Of a DNA stretch of 64,000 nt, positions 41,441-53,403 are shown piece by piece; positions within the stretch are counted from its first letter, which is position 1; every line of letters starts with the position of its first letter. The position numbers and the translations under genes are program-made. The notes under the pieces were generated by a model that ran no database searches, was not told the DNA's origin, and saw only the letters and a list, made by a program, of their open reading frames with translations. The DNA lies in the NCBI GenBank assembly GCA_905221615.1, contig CAJNDT010003557.1, forward strand, positions 977,501-1,041,500, read 5' to 3'. The stretch comes from Symbiodinium sp. CCMP2592. Lineage: Eukaryota > Sar > Dinophyceae > Suessiales > Symbiodiniaceae.

Positions 41441-41938
41441 GCACACATGCACAAAGACATACCAAATCATACCTACCTACCTACCTACCTACCTACCTAA
41501 AGACATACATACATGCAATACATACAGACATGCAGTACATACATGCATGAAATCTTACCTGCATGTTGCGTGCATGCATCTGAACGTACAGGCGCATGAG
41601 GACATGCAATATGCATCTACACTGTATAGACGCGTTTATCTATAGTTCCTACTCGTATGTGTGCAGTATGTGCATGTACATACCCACACGTATGCACACT
41701 CACTTGCAGATGTGTCTATACGACTGCATGCGTCAGAAAGCGCTGATGTTTAAGCAGCTCGTGAAACTGAATCTTGCACGCGTCAGCGTCATGCCGCAGT
41801 CAGAAGTGAGGGCCCTTCCACACACACACCTCTGCGAGCGCACGGTTATCTTTCTGTGTAGTGGCTCAAGAATCCAAATCTCAGTGAGAGACGCACCCAA
41901 CCCCTCAGCACTGCTGTGCCCATCTGCCAAGCGCCGCC

Positions 41939-43921
41939 ATGCCCCAGCAGTCCAAAGCAAAGCTTCTCCATCAGTTGACCGAAGTCCCTGCCGGCTGGCC
42001 CCTGGCGACCGTCATCGACGCCTTCGCCTACTTGGCTGCTTTTCTTGCCTATGCTCCTTCGGATCGAGCTCTTGAGGCGCTGAGCCTGCGCCTGGTGGAG
42101 CTCTGGGCCGCGCAGCCGGAGGAGGCCCAGGCCTGGCTCGAGCCCTTCGGGGAGCTGAACACGGCGACGAGGCAGGGGCGCCTCTGCGAGGCGCTGCTCC
42201 GGCACGGGGCGGCCGAGTGGGGGAAGTACAAGTGGGGGTACGGCTGGCACTTCTCCGAGGCAGGGCTCCTTCGAGGCCCGCTCCGCTCAGCAGCAGCGGA
42301 GCGGGAGCGGATAGCGGCTTCGTACCTGCAGTGGCCCGACATGCGCGATCGCTGCCGGGAGCTCGCGGAGCGGCTCGTGGAGGCGGAGAGCCCGGAGACG
42401 GCGCGGAAGCGCCAGAAGCTCGAGGAGGAGACCTCCCAGAGCCTGCGCCTCGAAGCGGAGCTCCAGAAGTCGCAGGAGGAGGAGTGTCGAGATCTTCGCA
42501 ATCGCCTGGCCGCGGCGGAGGCGGAGGTGAGCAGCAAGGAGGCGGAGCTCCAAGCCGCGCAGAACGAGAGCGCAGGTCTCAAAGAGCAATGCGAAGAGCT
42601 CGCAACTCGTGCGGCAGCTGCGGATGGGGCGGCAGCGGAGATGCGAACGGAACTCCGACAGTTGCACGAGCGCTGCGAGGATCTTTCGGCTCGTTTGGAG
42701 GCGGCAGAGGTTGAAGTTGAGCATGCTAAGGCCCAGGAGCGTTTGCCGCACGATGTCACTGAAAAGCAGTTGGAGGCCCTGGCGGAGATGCGAATTGAGA
42801 TGCGGCAAGGGCAGGACACGCATTGCAAGTGCTGCGCAGATCTTGCCAGTCGATTGGAAGTGGCAGAGGCAGGAGCAGTTAAGCATGCAAGGACGAGGGA
42901 GCATCTGGCTGAGGCCGAATCCGTTGTCGATGCAAAGCAGGTGCAACCACAGCAGCTGCAAGAGGAGAGCCGCAGTTACAAGGAGGCACGCTACTTCCCG
43001 ATTTCCTCAGAAGAGGTGGGAAGCAAGGCTGAGCTGCAGCTGGAGAAGGCAGTTCTGCACGACCGCTGTGAGCAGCTCAGACAGCAGCTCGCCAAAGCAG
43101 AGACGAAGCTGGATCTCATGCAGGATCTGCGCGAAGAGATCGGCATGTACAAGGAGCGCCTGCGTTGGCTGGAATGCCAGCTTCATCAGGCCAAGAGGAA
43201 CCATCGCTTGGATGGTGGCATCTCGGGACATCGCACCCCGAAACATCACGGTGCAAATGCGGGCGACACAGGCTTCAGTCATCAAGAGTCGGATCTTGCC
43301 GAGCAGCTGGGGTACAGCCTCGTGGATGAAGACCACGCCTCCGTCCCAAGTGGATCCTCCAGTTGCTCGGTGAAGCAGAACTGCTTCATGCTGGATGCCA
43401 TCTTCAAGACCCGCATGGACGTCTTTCGTGAGGGCAGTGACCTCCAGAAGGGGTCGCAGGTTCTGGCTGGCGATGGCAAGACCGTCTTGGAGGTGGTCGA
43501 GATCTCGAAGGAAGGGCAGGCTACAGAAGTGGTCGACTTGCAGGCTGGCGCTGCAACCCTGCGGGTGACCCCGGACCATCCCGTGCAGATTCCCGATGAA
43601 CGTGGCGAGCCGGGCCGCCACGTCTACATGCCTGCGGGGAAGCTGAAGCCGGGCGACTTCGTGATGCTCGACTCGGGGGAGCCGGTGGCGCTCACCCGTG
43701 CAGAGGCGCAGGCCATGGAGTGCAAGGTTTTGAAGATCGTCTTCAAGCCGGACTTGCCTGTAGCCGTGTTTTCCAGCCCATCCTGCATTCTCAGCAAGGG
43801 GCACAAGAAGAAATCGCAGGTGCGCCGCAGTGGCATGGGTGGGAGAGGCAAGGACTCGATCGATCCCATGGATGGCGGCGCTTCGATTCCGGACACTGCG
43901 GCCGGGGAGTACATGGACTGA
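41939..43921 (+). CDS. coiled-coil protein with C-terminal Hint-like domain, copy 1
   Basis: 660 residues, one exon, from ATG 41939 (context GCCGCCATG) to TGA. Residues 1-130: helical N-terminal part starting MPQQSKAKLLHQLTEVPAGW. About 140-430: heptad-rich coiled coil (KLEEETSQSLRLEAELQK). About 480-635: Hint-like domain as in hedgehog/intein proteins: Cys482 in NCFMLDAIF, GSQVLAGDGKTVLEVVEI, the T-x-x-H block TPDHPV (544-549), AGKLKPGDFVMLDSGE, and ILSKGHKKK near the end. Hint domains can cut or splice the chain at the first Cys; no His-Asn end as in inteins is visible, so activity is not shown. Third positions are strongly GC-rich. Two related copies follow. Confidence 0.85.
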   Translation: MPQQSKAKLLHQLTEVPAGWPLATVIDAFAYLAAFLAYAPSDRALEALSLRLVELWAAQPEEAQAWLEPFGELNTATRQGRLCEALLRHGAAEWGKYKWGYGWHFSEAGLLRGPLRSAAAERERIAASYLQWPDMRDRCRELAERLVEAESPETARKRQKLEEETSQSLRLEAELQKSQEEECRDLRNRLAAAEAEVSSKEAELQAAQNESAGLKEQCEELATRAAAADGAAAEMRTELRQLHERCEDLSARLEAAEVEVEHAKAQERLPHDVTEKQLEALAEMRIEMRQGQDTHCKCCADLASRLEVAEAGAVKHARTREHLAEAESVVDAKQVQPQQLQEESRSYKEARYFPISSEEVGSKAELQLEKAVLHDRCEQLRQQLAKAETKLDLMQDLREEIGMYKERLRWLECQLHQAKRNHRLDGGISGHRTPKHHGANAGDTGFSHQESDLAEQLGYSLVDEDHASVPSGSSSCSVKQNCFMLDAIFKTRMDVFREGSDLQKGSQVLAGDGKTVLEVVEISKEGQATEVVDLQAGAATLRVTPDHPVQIPDERGEPGRHVYMPAGKLKPGDFVMLDSGEPVALTRAEAQAMECKVLKIVFKPDLPVAVFSSPSCILSKGHKKKSQVRRSGMGGRGKDSIDPMDGGASIPDTAAGEYMD

Positions 43922-44641
43922 GTCTCTAAACCAGTGCGGCTCGATGTACTGAAGCCGTGCTGAGAGCCCACGAATTCGCAGACTTCCGCAGCTTCGTCAA
44001 GCAGCTGAGCGCACGGCTTTCTGGCCAGTGCCTGTGCAGCTGCTTGAGCATGTCGTTGCCCAAGCACGTCGGAGTGCAGCGCACGCGATCTAAGGCTACA
44101 CATCACAATGGGCAGGTAGATCAGCAACAGAGAGCAAATCTCCATCATGCCACCGGTATTCATTCAGTACCTGTCGGAAATCCCGTTGAAAAAAGCTTCG
44201 CAGTGCCTGCACCGCTTCGCACTTCTCACCTTCGCAGAAAAGAGCTGCTCTCGCGATTTTGTGCTCCCTGCGCAGAAGACGGCAGGGTGTAGCTCCGACT
44301 TTCGGTTGAGGGAGGCCAGCCTGGGTTAGGGTGTCGTGGAGGGAGCACAGATAATGTGGGGCCTAAATAAATAACACCTATACCAGTTTGGGCGGTTCCT
44401 TAGTATAGTTGTTAAAGTGTCCTATGCCCTGAAACCCTCTATGTTACATTGACTGCGGGAATCTGCCGCGTAAAAGCATTCTGTCTGGCAAGACCTGCTG
44501 TCTCGGTGAACTTGACGGTTGGCGGCGAAGGATCGAGAGCAAAAAGGCATGCGTCCCCATGCAAAGCTTTTCGTTCGAAAGCCTGTCATATTTCAGGTTG
44601 ATCAGAAGTTGTTGAAGAGTCGGCCGTTGCCTGCCACCGCA
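43922..44641 (+). other. spacer after Hint-like copy 1
   Basis: Holds the counterpart of the small ORF of unit 3 (start lost) and a truncated family-2 element near 44359. Nothing else supported. Confidence 0.6.
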
Positions 44642-44719
44642 TCCGAGGCAACGGTGGACGTGCCGTTCCTGGTGCCCAGCGACATCTTCTGGCAGTCGGT
44701 GAAGCCTCAAAAGGCTTAG
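44642..44719 (+). CDS. conserved downstream coding block, unit 1
   Basis: EATVDVPFLVPSDIFWQSVK then PQKA and TAG 44717-44719, third positions nearly all G or C. The same block recurs at about 50379-50451 and, altered, at about 56231-56290. Probably the last exon of a second gene in each unit; its earlier exons are not clear. Confidence 0.55.
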   Translation, partial: SEATVDVPFLVPSDIFWQSVKPQKA

Positions 44720-45767
44720 GACAGGACTTAGGATGCTGGAGTATAGGTTGTCGGTGGTAAGTGAGGGATGTGTATGTAAGGTTCAGTCAAGGATACGACC
44801 CAAACAGGTCTAAGAGTTCGGGCTGAGAGTGTAGGAGTTCGGTACATTTCAGTATGCTTCTTTCTTTCCGAGTCCTGCGTGGAGATGCAGGAGGGTTACA
44901 AGGACGAAGGACCCAGGCCGCAGGATCAAGAGCTAGCTTCAACACGCCGACTTGCCTGCCATCGTTTTGAAAAGTGTTTGCTGCGACTTGTTGAATGTTT
45001 GGGATCCACCGTCATTCAGTATCCAGTCCCCAGGCATCCCAGTCAAGGCTAAGGCTCATGCAGAGGAGGTCACGCACTCTAGCGAGAAGCTTGAGGGAGG
45101 AGTTAGAATTCTAGGCGCATATTTCATTTGACACACCCCTTGAGCATGCAGTATGGTGTCCTTATAAGTTCCTGAGTCCTGAGCAACAACCCAGACTCAC
45201 CCGAGCTCTACATGGACCTGTGCGCACCGCTGTTTTTTCAAGCCATATCGAACAGCAAGTCCTCGCAGAAATATTGTGCAAGCTTGAGCACAATTTCCAA
45301 GCCATGTAGATTCCCCTGTCTCGGCCACAACTCCGGAATAGAATCTCAGCCCTTATATAGAGCTCTGGAGAACAATGCCTGCGTCAAGAGCCCTTCAGCC
45401 TGGACCAACAATATTCGCATCTGGATGGAAAGTGTTGTGCCTCTTGCCGCCCCTCATGCTTCCGGCCACACTGCGAGTGCGTCCAGAACTGTGTTGAGCA
45501 GGTTGCGACTTTGCGGTGTATCATGTCTGAGTAGGGTCGTGGCATTCGACGACGGCATACGCGATTAACAATACCAGCTTGTCAGCTTGCGTTGCATGTT
45601 GAAAGTGTTCCGGCATGTGTCTGTTGAGGCTTCGTGTTGAAGACGTACAGGTCTGGGTTCGTGCGCCAGTGGTGTCTCGAGCAATCGCCCAGTGCCAGAG
45701 AATGCAACACCCTCCTCTGAAGCCTGAGCCCTGATATGTCCGGAAACGCCAGAAGCCCCAGATTCAA
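44720..45767 (+). other. spacer, nothing recognised
   Basis: No GC-biased exon, no telomere-like tract and no complete element seen. Confidence 0.5.
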
Positions 45768-45879
45768 CAGGGTCTCGATCTGCGCCACAACGCGGAAGTT
45801 GTCGGTGCGGATTTCGCTGAGAGGCTGGCTGCCGGCCACCTCGTGCTCTCGAAGGGACAGAGCCCTGACTGCGAAGAGG
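45768..45879 (+). CDS. exon-like block at the head of unit 2
   Basis: After TTCAACAG: GLDLRHNAEVVGADFAERLA then AGHLVLSKGQSPDCEEG, with high third-position GC. Unit 1 (about 40376) and unit 3 (about 52920) hold diverged or broken counterparts. Confidence 0.5.
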
Positions 45880-46383
45880 GGTCCTTGCTTTGCTCGTGGG
45901 TTCATTCTACGTACTCGTGGCTTTCCTATGATGACTTAGGGTTTGGGGATGTAGGTTTGCCCGCCTGCTTCCGTCTTCCTCTTGCGCGTAAGGTTCTGGG
46001 ACATGTATGACAGGGAGCCAGGTTTAAACACAAAGGGCTGTAATATATTTTGATGAGTATTACTATTGCTATTATTGTTTGTTGAGTTATCAAGGAATTC
46101 AAACACTATTGCGACTACTGTTACTCATATTCTTACAATTACGCTTACTCTTACTCTTCCTATTGCTAGTAGAAACCTATACTACTTTCTTGTTATTCCT
46201 TCTACTACTGCTATTAACGCTATCATTGTTATCATGACTACTACCCAGACCCCCGGGAGGATCTAAAAAGCAGATCCCCTAAGGGTCTTTATAGGAACCC
46301 CCCCCATTCCGGGATCTACATTCTAGATCCTTTCCGGGGCGTCTGGGTGCTGTGCATCTGTCTCCGAGCTCCGACCTTCCGGA

Positions 46384-46834
46384 CCCTAAACCCTAAACCC
46401 TAGAACCCTAAAACCCTAAAGCCCCAACACCCTTAAACCCAAAAGCCCTAAAACCCTAAAACCCAAAATCCCTAAAACCCTAAAACCCTAAAACCCTAAA
46501 GCCCTAAAACCCTAAATCTCTAAAACCCTAAAACCCTAAAACCCTAAAGCCCTAAAACCCTAAAGCCCTAAAACCCTAAATCCCCAAAACCCTACATCCC
46601 TAAAACCCTAAAACCCTAAAACCCTAAAGCCCTAAAACCCTAAAACCCTAAAACCCTAAAACCCTAAAGCCCTAAAACCCTAAATCCCTAAAACCCTAAA
46701 ACCCTAAAACCCTAAAGCCCTAAAACCCTAAAGCCCTAAAACCCTAAATCCCTAAATCCCTAAAACCCTAAAACCCTAAAACCCTAAAGCCCTAAAACCC
46801 TAAATCCCTAAAACCCTAAATCCCTAAAACCTTA
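46384..46834 (+). repeat. CCCTAAAA tract, 450 bases
   Basis: About 60 units of CCCTAAAA with CCCTAAAG and CCCTAAAT variants, directly before the acceptor of the exon at 46841. The extra A makes it differ from the TTTAGGG type elsewhere. Confidence 0.97.
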
Positions 46835-46840
46835 AACCAG

Positions 46841-46907
46841 GAGGAAGACGAAGCAGAGAGGCGTCTTCGTGGGCCAGGCCAGGGCCCCAGGATGCGCGCA
46901 ACTGAAG
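46841..46907 (+). CDS. short conserved exon, unit 2
   Basis: After AAACCAG; RKTKQRGVFVGQARAPGCAQ and LK up to AAG|GTACCC. A C-strand tract lies before it and a G-strand tract after it. Confidence 0.6.
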
Positions 46908-46929
46908 GTACCCGTCGGTACATACTGTA

Positions 46930-47092
46930 CCCCTTTTTTGAGGTTTTAGGTTTTAGGGGGTTTAGGGTTTATGCGTTTTAGGTTTTAGGTTTAAGGGGGT
47001 TTAGGGTTTATGGGTTTAGAGTCTAGGGTTTAGATTAGGGTTTTTTCCGGTTAGGTAGGTTTTAGGGTTAAGGGGTTTAATAAGGGGTTTAG
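46930..47092 (+). repeat. G-strand telomere-like tract
   Basis: GGTTTTAGG and GGGTTTAGGG variants right after the exon at 46841-46907. Confidence 0.95.
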
Positions 47093-47743
47093 GGTCACCT
47101 CTGTGTACATGTGTACATACCTATCGGTTTAGGTATTCAACTTGCTGTACACATCTAGATAGACACCGAATTGTCGGTTTATGCAGATGTTTCCATTTCT
47201 TTCGGTGTGCATGTACATATTTGTATGTGTAAACGTACACGTTTGTTTGCTCATCATCCTTTCCAGCGCTTTTTAAATGCAACTTCAGCACCATCACGAT
47301 GCATGCACATGCATGGCATGCATGCGTGAATAGCTTCGCACACATAGGTGTGCATGCGTACATGCGTGCAGACACTGTACAGCACACAACACTTCGCAAC
47401 ATGCGTTTACACTGTATAGACATTGTGCAGTTTGTACTGTGTATACCGCATGCAGCACATGCGCATAGCCACCCGCGCACGCACACATACATGTATGTAT
47501 ATTTCTACGACTGCATGCGTGAGCAAGTGTTCACGTTCATCAGGCTTGAATCTGGCATTTATCCAGTTTGTCCTGCCGAGATGGGCCGATCACCTCCCTC
47601 CTTCCGGCTAAGCTCGCAGGCATCATCGTCATGCAGCAGTCCGAAGTAAGGCTACCCAAGCGCGCGAATGGTCTTTCCCTATAAAGTGGCTCTGCGGAAC
47701 ACAGAAGGCTCAATTCGCCGTGCCCAGCCCGCTCGGCGTCGCC

Positions 47744-49700
47744 ATGCCGCCTCTCTCAGTTCTGACGGAAGTCCCCGGCAGCTGGCCCCTGACGACCGTC
47801 CTCGCCGCCTGCGTCCACTTAGCTGGTTATGATATGGATATCAACCGGAGCGAGCTCGTGAGGCGCTGAGCCGGCGGCTCTTGGAGCTCTGGGCCTCGCA
47901 GCCGGAGGAGGCCGAGGCCTGGCTCGGGCGCTTCCTGGAGCTCTACGTGTCGGAGCTGGTCTGGGCGCCTTTGGGCAAGGCGACGACGCAGGAACTCAGC
48001 GAGGCGCTGGTCCAGCACGGGGCGGCCGAGTTTGGGAAGTACAAGTACGAATGGCGCTTCTCCGAGGCGGGGCTGCTGCGAGGAGAGCCGGCTTCAGAAG
48101 CAGAGCGGGAGCAGTGGGCGGCTGAGTACTTGCAGAGTTTTGCTCAAAATCGCTGCTGGAAGCTTGCAGGGCGGCTCGTGGTGGTGCAGAACATCGAGAC
48201 AGCGATGCGGCAGCAGCTCCGGCAGTTGCAGGAGGAGCAAAGCAAGTGCCAGGAGCGTTGCCAGGATCTTGCGAATCGCTTGGAGGCTGCCGAGGTTGAG
48301 CCTACCAAGGAGTGTTTGGCAAACGATGACACTGCAAAGCAGGTGCAACCACAGCTGCAAGGGGAGAGATGCAGCTACAAGGAGGCACGCTGCTTCCCGA
48401 TTTCATCGGAAGACGTGGCAAGCAAGTCTGGGCTGCAGCAGGAGAAGGCAGTTCTGCAAGACAGGTGTGAGCAGCTCCTGCAGCAGCTTGCCAAAGCAGA
48501 GTCGAAGCAGGCTTTGCGGGAAGAGATCGGCATGTACAAAGAGTGCCTGCGTTGGCTGGAACGCCTGGTTGTTGAGACCAAGAAGAGCCATCGCTTGGGC
48601 GGTGGCATCTCGGATCATCCCTGCCTGAACCTTCGCGGCACAGCTCCCAGCGACACAGCCTTCGGTGATGCCGAGAGGCTGGGGTACAGCCTTATCGAGG
48701 AGGACCGAGCCTCTGTCCTGAGTGGGTCTTCCGGCTGCTCGGTGAAGCAGAACTGCTTCATGCTGGATGCCGTCTTCAAGAGCCGCATGGATTTCTTCCG
48801 CGAGGGGAGGGACCTCCAGAAAGGTGCGCAAGTCTTGGCGGGTGATGGCAAGACTGTCCTGGAAGTGGTCGAGATCTCGAAGGAAAGGCAAGCTACGGAA
48901 GTGGTCGACTCGCAGGCGGGTGCTGCAACACTGCGGGTGACTCCGGACCATCCCGTGCAGATTCCGGATGAAAGTTGCGAACCGGGCGACTTCGTGATGC
49001 TCGACTTGGGGGAGCAAAGGGCGCTCACCTGTGCAATGGCGCAGTCCATGGAGTGCGAGGTGCCGATGTTTTCGATTGGTTTGCTTTGGCTATTTTAATT
49101 TGGTCCCTTTGAAAATTCTCGTTCTTCTGGTTTCGTTTACTCTTTTCTTGGGTTCGTTCGTGCTTCCACTCACTACGTTCACTACATTATGCCACAGTGT
49201 CACAGGGAGGGGTAGCGAAAAGATTGAACGAATCACAGACTTGGATTATGACGGTAGCAGCGGTTAGCCTAAGCATTTTGTGATCAACTCCTAGAGACAG
49301 AGGTGTGTCCTGTTGTGCGGTTCGTGTTTCATTTCGCTACAGTGTAATGAAGACTAGCTTGGTGAAAGCGTGAGCGAAATAAGAACGAACACTGCGCGAC
49401 ATCACACACCCACCAGACAGACCTAATTTGCAGGATAAATCTCGGATATCATTTTCTAAATCTCAGGTCATTCCATAGAGGTTATCATATCCTCTGGTGT
49501 AATTCTGTCGGCTTATTTGCAATGGAATGAAAGGAGATCGTCTTCAAGCCCGACCTGCCTGCGGCCGTCTTGAGAGGCAACGACTCGGCCGATCCGATAG
49601 ATGGTGGAGCCTCGATTCCCGACGCGGCGGCCGGCAAATGCGAAAAACATCTGTACCAGCACGGGTCGGCGTTCTGAGGCTGCGCGCATGAGCCACGGAT
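47744..49700 (+). pseudogene. coiled-coil/Hint-like gene, copy 2, broken
   Basis: ATG 47744 (MPPLSVLTEVPGSWPLTTVL) leads to a frameshift near 47845 relative to copy 1. The main frame 47881-49098 keeps the N-terminal helical part, a shorter coiled coil and the Hint-like start (NCFMLDAVF, TPDHPV). It lacks about 13 residues between PDE and PGDFVML (the R-H-V-Y-M-P-A-G-K-L part). After MECE a foreign stretch of about 460 bases (49065-49528) interrupts it, and homology resumes as EIVFKPDLPAAVL without the I-L-S-K-G tail. It could also be a functional gene with one acquired intron, but the frameshift makes that less likely. Confidence 0.7.
49065..49528 (+). mobile_element. insertion in copy 2, intron-like borders
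   Basis: Starts GTGCCGATG after GAG and ends ATGAAAG before GAGATCGTC. Clearly more AT-rich than its surroundings, with internal complementary pieces (GTTCGTTCGTGC / GCGAAATAAGAACGAAC). Absent from copies 1 and 3. Confidence 0.6.
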
Positions 49701-50831
49701 TTTTCGCAGAGTTCTGCAACGCCTCGCAAGCAGCTGAGTGTACGGCTCCCTGGACAGCGCCTACACAGCTGCTTGAGAACGTCGTTGCCCGAGCAAGTCG
49801 GAGCGCAGCGCTCGCGATCTAAGGTTACATATTACGATGGGCAGGTAGATCAGCAACGCACAGAGCAAATCTCCATCATGCGAGCAGCACTCTTTCACCA
49901 CCTGTTGGAAACTCCGTCGGAAAAACTCCAAGACGCCCGGATGTCAGCTTGGATACGCAGTGCCTGCACCGCTTCGCATTTTCAATCGAGCCGTGCAGAA
50001 TATGGCTCGCAATTTTGTGTTCCTTCAGCACAGCAGAAGACGGCAGCTTGCAGCTCCGACTTTCGGGAGCGATGTTTGGGGTCTAGGGTAGTTGAGTGTC
50101 GTGGAAAGAGCGGCATTGTCGGAAGTAGGGGCTCATCCAAGACAATGCTGACTGCGGTCGTCACTGCAGCCGCCAGTGCTGCGAAAGCATTCTTTCTGGC
50201 AAGACCACCGGTCTGGTTGAGATTCACGGCTGGAGACCAGGATTATGCAAGCAGAAAGGGAACCGGCAGTGCATCTTCTCTGTCGAACTCTCGCATTTCA
50301 TGCGCGAGTTTTTGCTTCTGAACTCGTCTACGCGTTGTTGCAGAATCGGTCGTCGACTTGCATCCCTCAGTTTCCCGAGGCAACTTCGGACGTGCCGTTC
50401 CTGGTGCGCAGCGACAGCTTCTGGCAGTCGGTGAAGCTTCAAAAAGACTAGCATCCTTCAGGTGAGGGGCCATGAGGTTCAAGAATGCTTTGAACACAAG
50501 GTTTTTTCCTCGCTGCAGGAGATCGGGGTTAGAGTGTCTTTATGGGATATTTTATTTCTTTTTTATGTTTTGTTTTGCTTCCGCTGGTCTTTCCGAGCTC
50601 CCTGTTTTGGATGTGTAGGATGGTTGTCTGGGCGAGTGACCCTAGGATCGACCGTGACACCGACTGGCCTGCCATCGTTTTGCAAAACTTGGGGTTTGGG
50701 TTTTCTAGGTGTCTGTCGGGAGTTGCTACACTTACCAAACCTCACGCAGAGTGTCCGGAATCTCGGTGCCAAGCGACATGCTCCACCCAAACAGGATTCG
50801 GCAAGAGAGTTTTGGTTCACGGTTGAGTGAT

Positions 50832-50928
50832 ATAGGGGCCTAAATAATTACCCATACTATTTTGGGGGCTCCGTATTATAATTATAGTATAAGCTACTGT
50901 CAAACCCTATTCAAATTAGAAAGGCGCC
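50832..50928 (+). mobile_element. family-2 inverted-repeat element
   Basis: Starts TAGGGGCCTAAATAATTACC; right end diverged. In the spacer of the second unit. Confidence 0.8.
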
Positions 50929-51089
50929 GTTTGTGCGAGACTGAACCCGGAGTCGTCTTAGACAAGGCCGAGGTTCACACTTCTCAGGTGGGGTTAAGGC
51001 TGAGAGTGTTTTCAACTGACACACCTCTTGGCTAAATGTACTGTACCGTAGCGCCACTCATCGTCTACTTAGCATGTCATACTCGGGTG

Positions 51090-51182
51090 GTTGTCAAGAA
51101 TCAGTCCCTTTTTGGGTCCCTATTCTAATACGGCACCTATTATTTAGGGTATCCAGAAAGGGACCCTGATTTTGACAACCAC
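51090..51182 (+). mobile_element. single inverted-repeat element of another family
   Basis: GGGTGGTTGTCAAGAATCAG at left mirrors CTGATTTTGACAACCACCC at right, with GTCCCTTTTTG / AGAAAGGGAC inside. Only one copy seen. Confidence 0.75.
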
Positions 51183-52546
51183 CCACTCGGACCTGCAGAT
51201 CCTGAAACGACCTGCTGGTGGCTCCCACGTCGTCTCGATTCCCACCCGCGAAACCCAAAGTTCCAAAGAGATCTTCGACGGATGCGCTCTTGAAGCCTAG
51301 TAGTAGAGGAGGTAACCTTTAACCTTGTTTTGGGTAGTAGAGTTCCTATATAATCCCTATATAACCAAAAAGGTTAACCTTTAGCTCCCCATGTTACCCG
51401 ACAAGTAGGGAAGGCAATGGAGAGCCACCCATTCCAAACCTAACAAGCTGCTGTCCAACCTGAGTTTCGTTTCCACCTTGGCAAACACGAAATCAAGATA
51501 GAGGTCTGAAGAACTGGTGGCAGTATCCTTTTCTAAATCCTTTCTAGCACCTTGATCAGGGTTGTTTAACATATCCCCACATCTCGTGTTCTTGTCATGA
51601 ATGCCCTACGTCATGTACCTTCGGACTCTTCGAGCCACTTTTACTCGCGCACGTCTCTTAAGCCACACATCGAGGGTACAGGTCCCTACAGAAGCCTCTT
51701 TGAGCGTTGCTATGTAAGGCCTCTATAGGGTTTATAGGGTTTAAGACTCCATGTGCCTATGTAGACCCTTATAGGTCCTCAACTACTTATCTGTCTCCAG
51801 CGCCTTCCGAGGTCTCTTCTAGATCGGCTGTTACCTGCCACTCCTACAGAGTTTCTCGAAGACATCCAAAAGCCCAAAAACCCTAAACCCGTAAACCCTT
51901 AAACCCTAAACCCTAAAGCCCTAAAGCCCTCAACAACAATTGCGCGTTTTGTTGCCTGGCACTGCTCGGCCATGCTCTGGCGGCGGTGCACGGATGTGTT
52001 TGGCGCCGTGCTGAGCAGGTTGGGGGCTTCAGGCTAAAGGGCTCCAGGTTTAAGTTATCGGTTCGAACCTGTGCATACACTTGAAGTTTGTGTGGGTTCA
52101 GGGCTTTCGGCGTTGTCATGCGGACTCAGGGATCTGAAATTCCAACTCAAGGTTGGCAGATGTTGAAAGACTCACGCAACATGTCAGCATGCCCTGTGTG
52201 TGTGTATGGGTGTTGAGGCGCTGTCAGGCCATCCAAGGAGTTGGGAGCTTTGGGTTCAAGACTCTGCCGTTCGTCCTGCAGTTTCGAGTATTCTTTTTCT
52301 CCGCCCGGGGTTTAATTAAATTCTTGACGTCAGCTTGGGCTACCCGTGTGCGGCACCCTATGTAATTGCCTGTATCGGCTGCATACTGGTACCAGATTAG
52401 CTCTTTCAACAAATCTACCGTACTTCACGAGATTACTTATCGTAGAAGTAAGCCACGACGACGGATGTCGGTCATCATCCCCTGAAATGTTCGTTGCCGT
52501 GCGCACTTCGTCACTTCGACTCTTGTAAGCTCCTGAGCTTGATGTG

Positions 52547-52644
52547 GGAGTTTCCGAAAATTAAGGGTTATTAGGGGGTCCTTATGCTAAGGATCCGACT
52601 ATTTAGGGTACCATTGTCGGGTCCCCTATTTTCGGAAACTCCCA
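52547..52644 (+). mobile_element. family-3 inverted-repeat element
   Basis: GGGAGTTTCCGAAAATTA ... TATTTTCGGAAACTCCC. Confidence 0.85.
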
Positions 52645-53020
52645 GGAAAGGTCATGACCAAGGCCTGATCTGACTGCCCAGCCTCCTGGAACTGCTGCAG
52701 TTTCGGAAGAAGCGACAGACTCGATCCGGGACCCTACTGTAGGTGGCAAAAGATGCTCGATCCTTCTTGCGACACCAAAACCTGGCCAGATTCCGACCAT
52801 CATTGGCATACAAAGTGGAATAGGGTTCCTTCAAGGGTTCCCTTAAAGGGTTCTATAAGGGTTAATAAGTGAAGTTAAGGCCCCTATAGTAGTTGTTATA
52901 AGTTATAATGTCTGGACTTTGTCGGCGCGAGTTTCGCAGGCTGCTGGCCACGTCGTCCGCTCCACGGGGCGGAGGCAGATTTGCCAAGAATGGAGGCTTT
53001 GCTTGTGGGTTGATGCTGCT

Positions 53021-53106
53021 ATAGGGGCTTTCATTTTGGGTATATATTATATACCATAATTATAACAAGGAGCCCCAAAACCCTATTCTAATTATTAAGC
53101 CCTGCA
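53021..53106 (+). mobile_element. family-2 inverted-repeat element
   Basis: AGGGGCTTTC ... CTAATTATTAAGCCCT. Confidence 0.7.
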
Positions 53107-53274
53107 TTTCTGCTACTCGTGTGTCCTCGGCTCGGGGTATGCTGGCTTTGCTAGCATGATCCGTCATGCTCTTGTCTTCCCGTTCATCTTACGGCTTCGA
53201 GAGATGATGTGTGAGCCGTGCTGCGCAGTGGATCCCGTCAAAACCGCGAAGACTGCGACTGCTGTACCCATCTT

Positions 53275-53355
53275 GCCGGGACCCCAAAAGTATGTAGAAT
53301 AATAGCCGTTTATGGGTATTGGGCCATTCTTTTTCCCTACTTTGGGGGTTTAGGT
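53275..53355 (+). mobile_element. family-1 hairpin element
   Basis: Copy at the head of the third triplicated unit. Confidence 0.85.
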
Positions 53356-53403
53356 GTGGGTAAAGTACTTTACCTTGCATCCGTCCTCGAACCCTGGAGC
53401 TTC

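Larger units (their letters stand above)
50452..52919 (+). other. spacer between units 2 and 3
   Basis: Contains a family-2 element, the single inverted-repeat element at 51090, a family-3 element at 52547 and short CCCTAAA runs near 51880. No convincing exon. Confidence 0.5.

Noticed and set aside
40617..41645. 343-codon open frame rich in Pro-Ser-Ile-His, and its mirror frames on the other strand
   Set aside because: Produced by CATC/CAGC simple repeats; all frames are open and no codon bias or conservation supports a protein.
42049..42961. Long minus-strand frames across the Hint-like genes
   Set aside because: Shadows of GC-rich codons in the real + strand gene.
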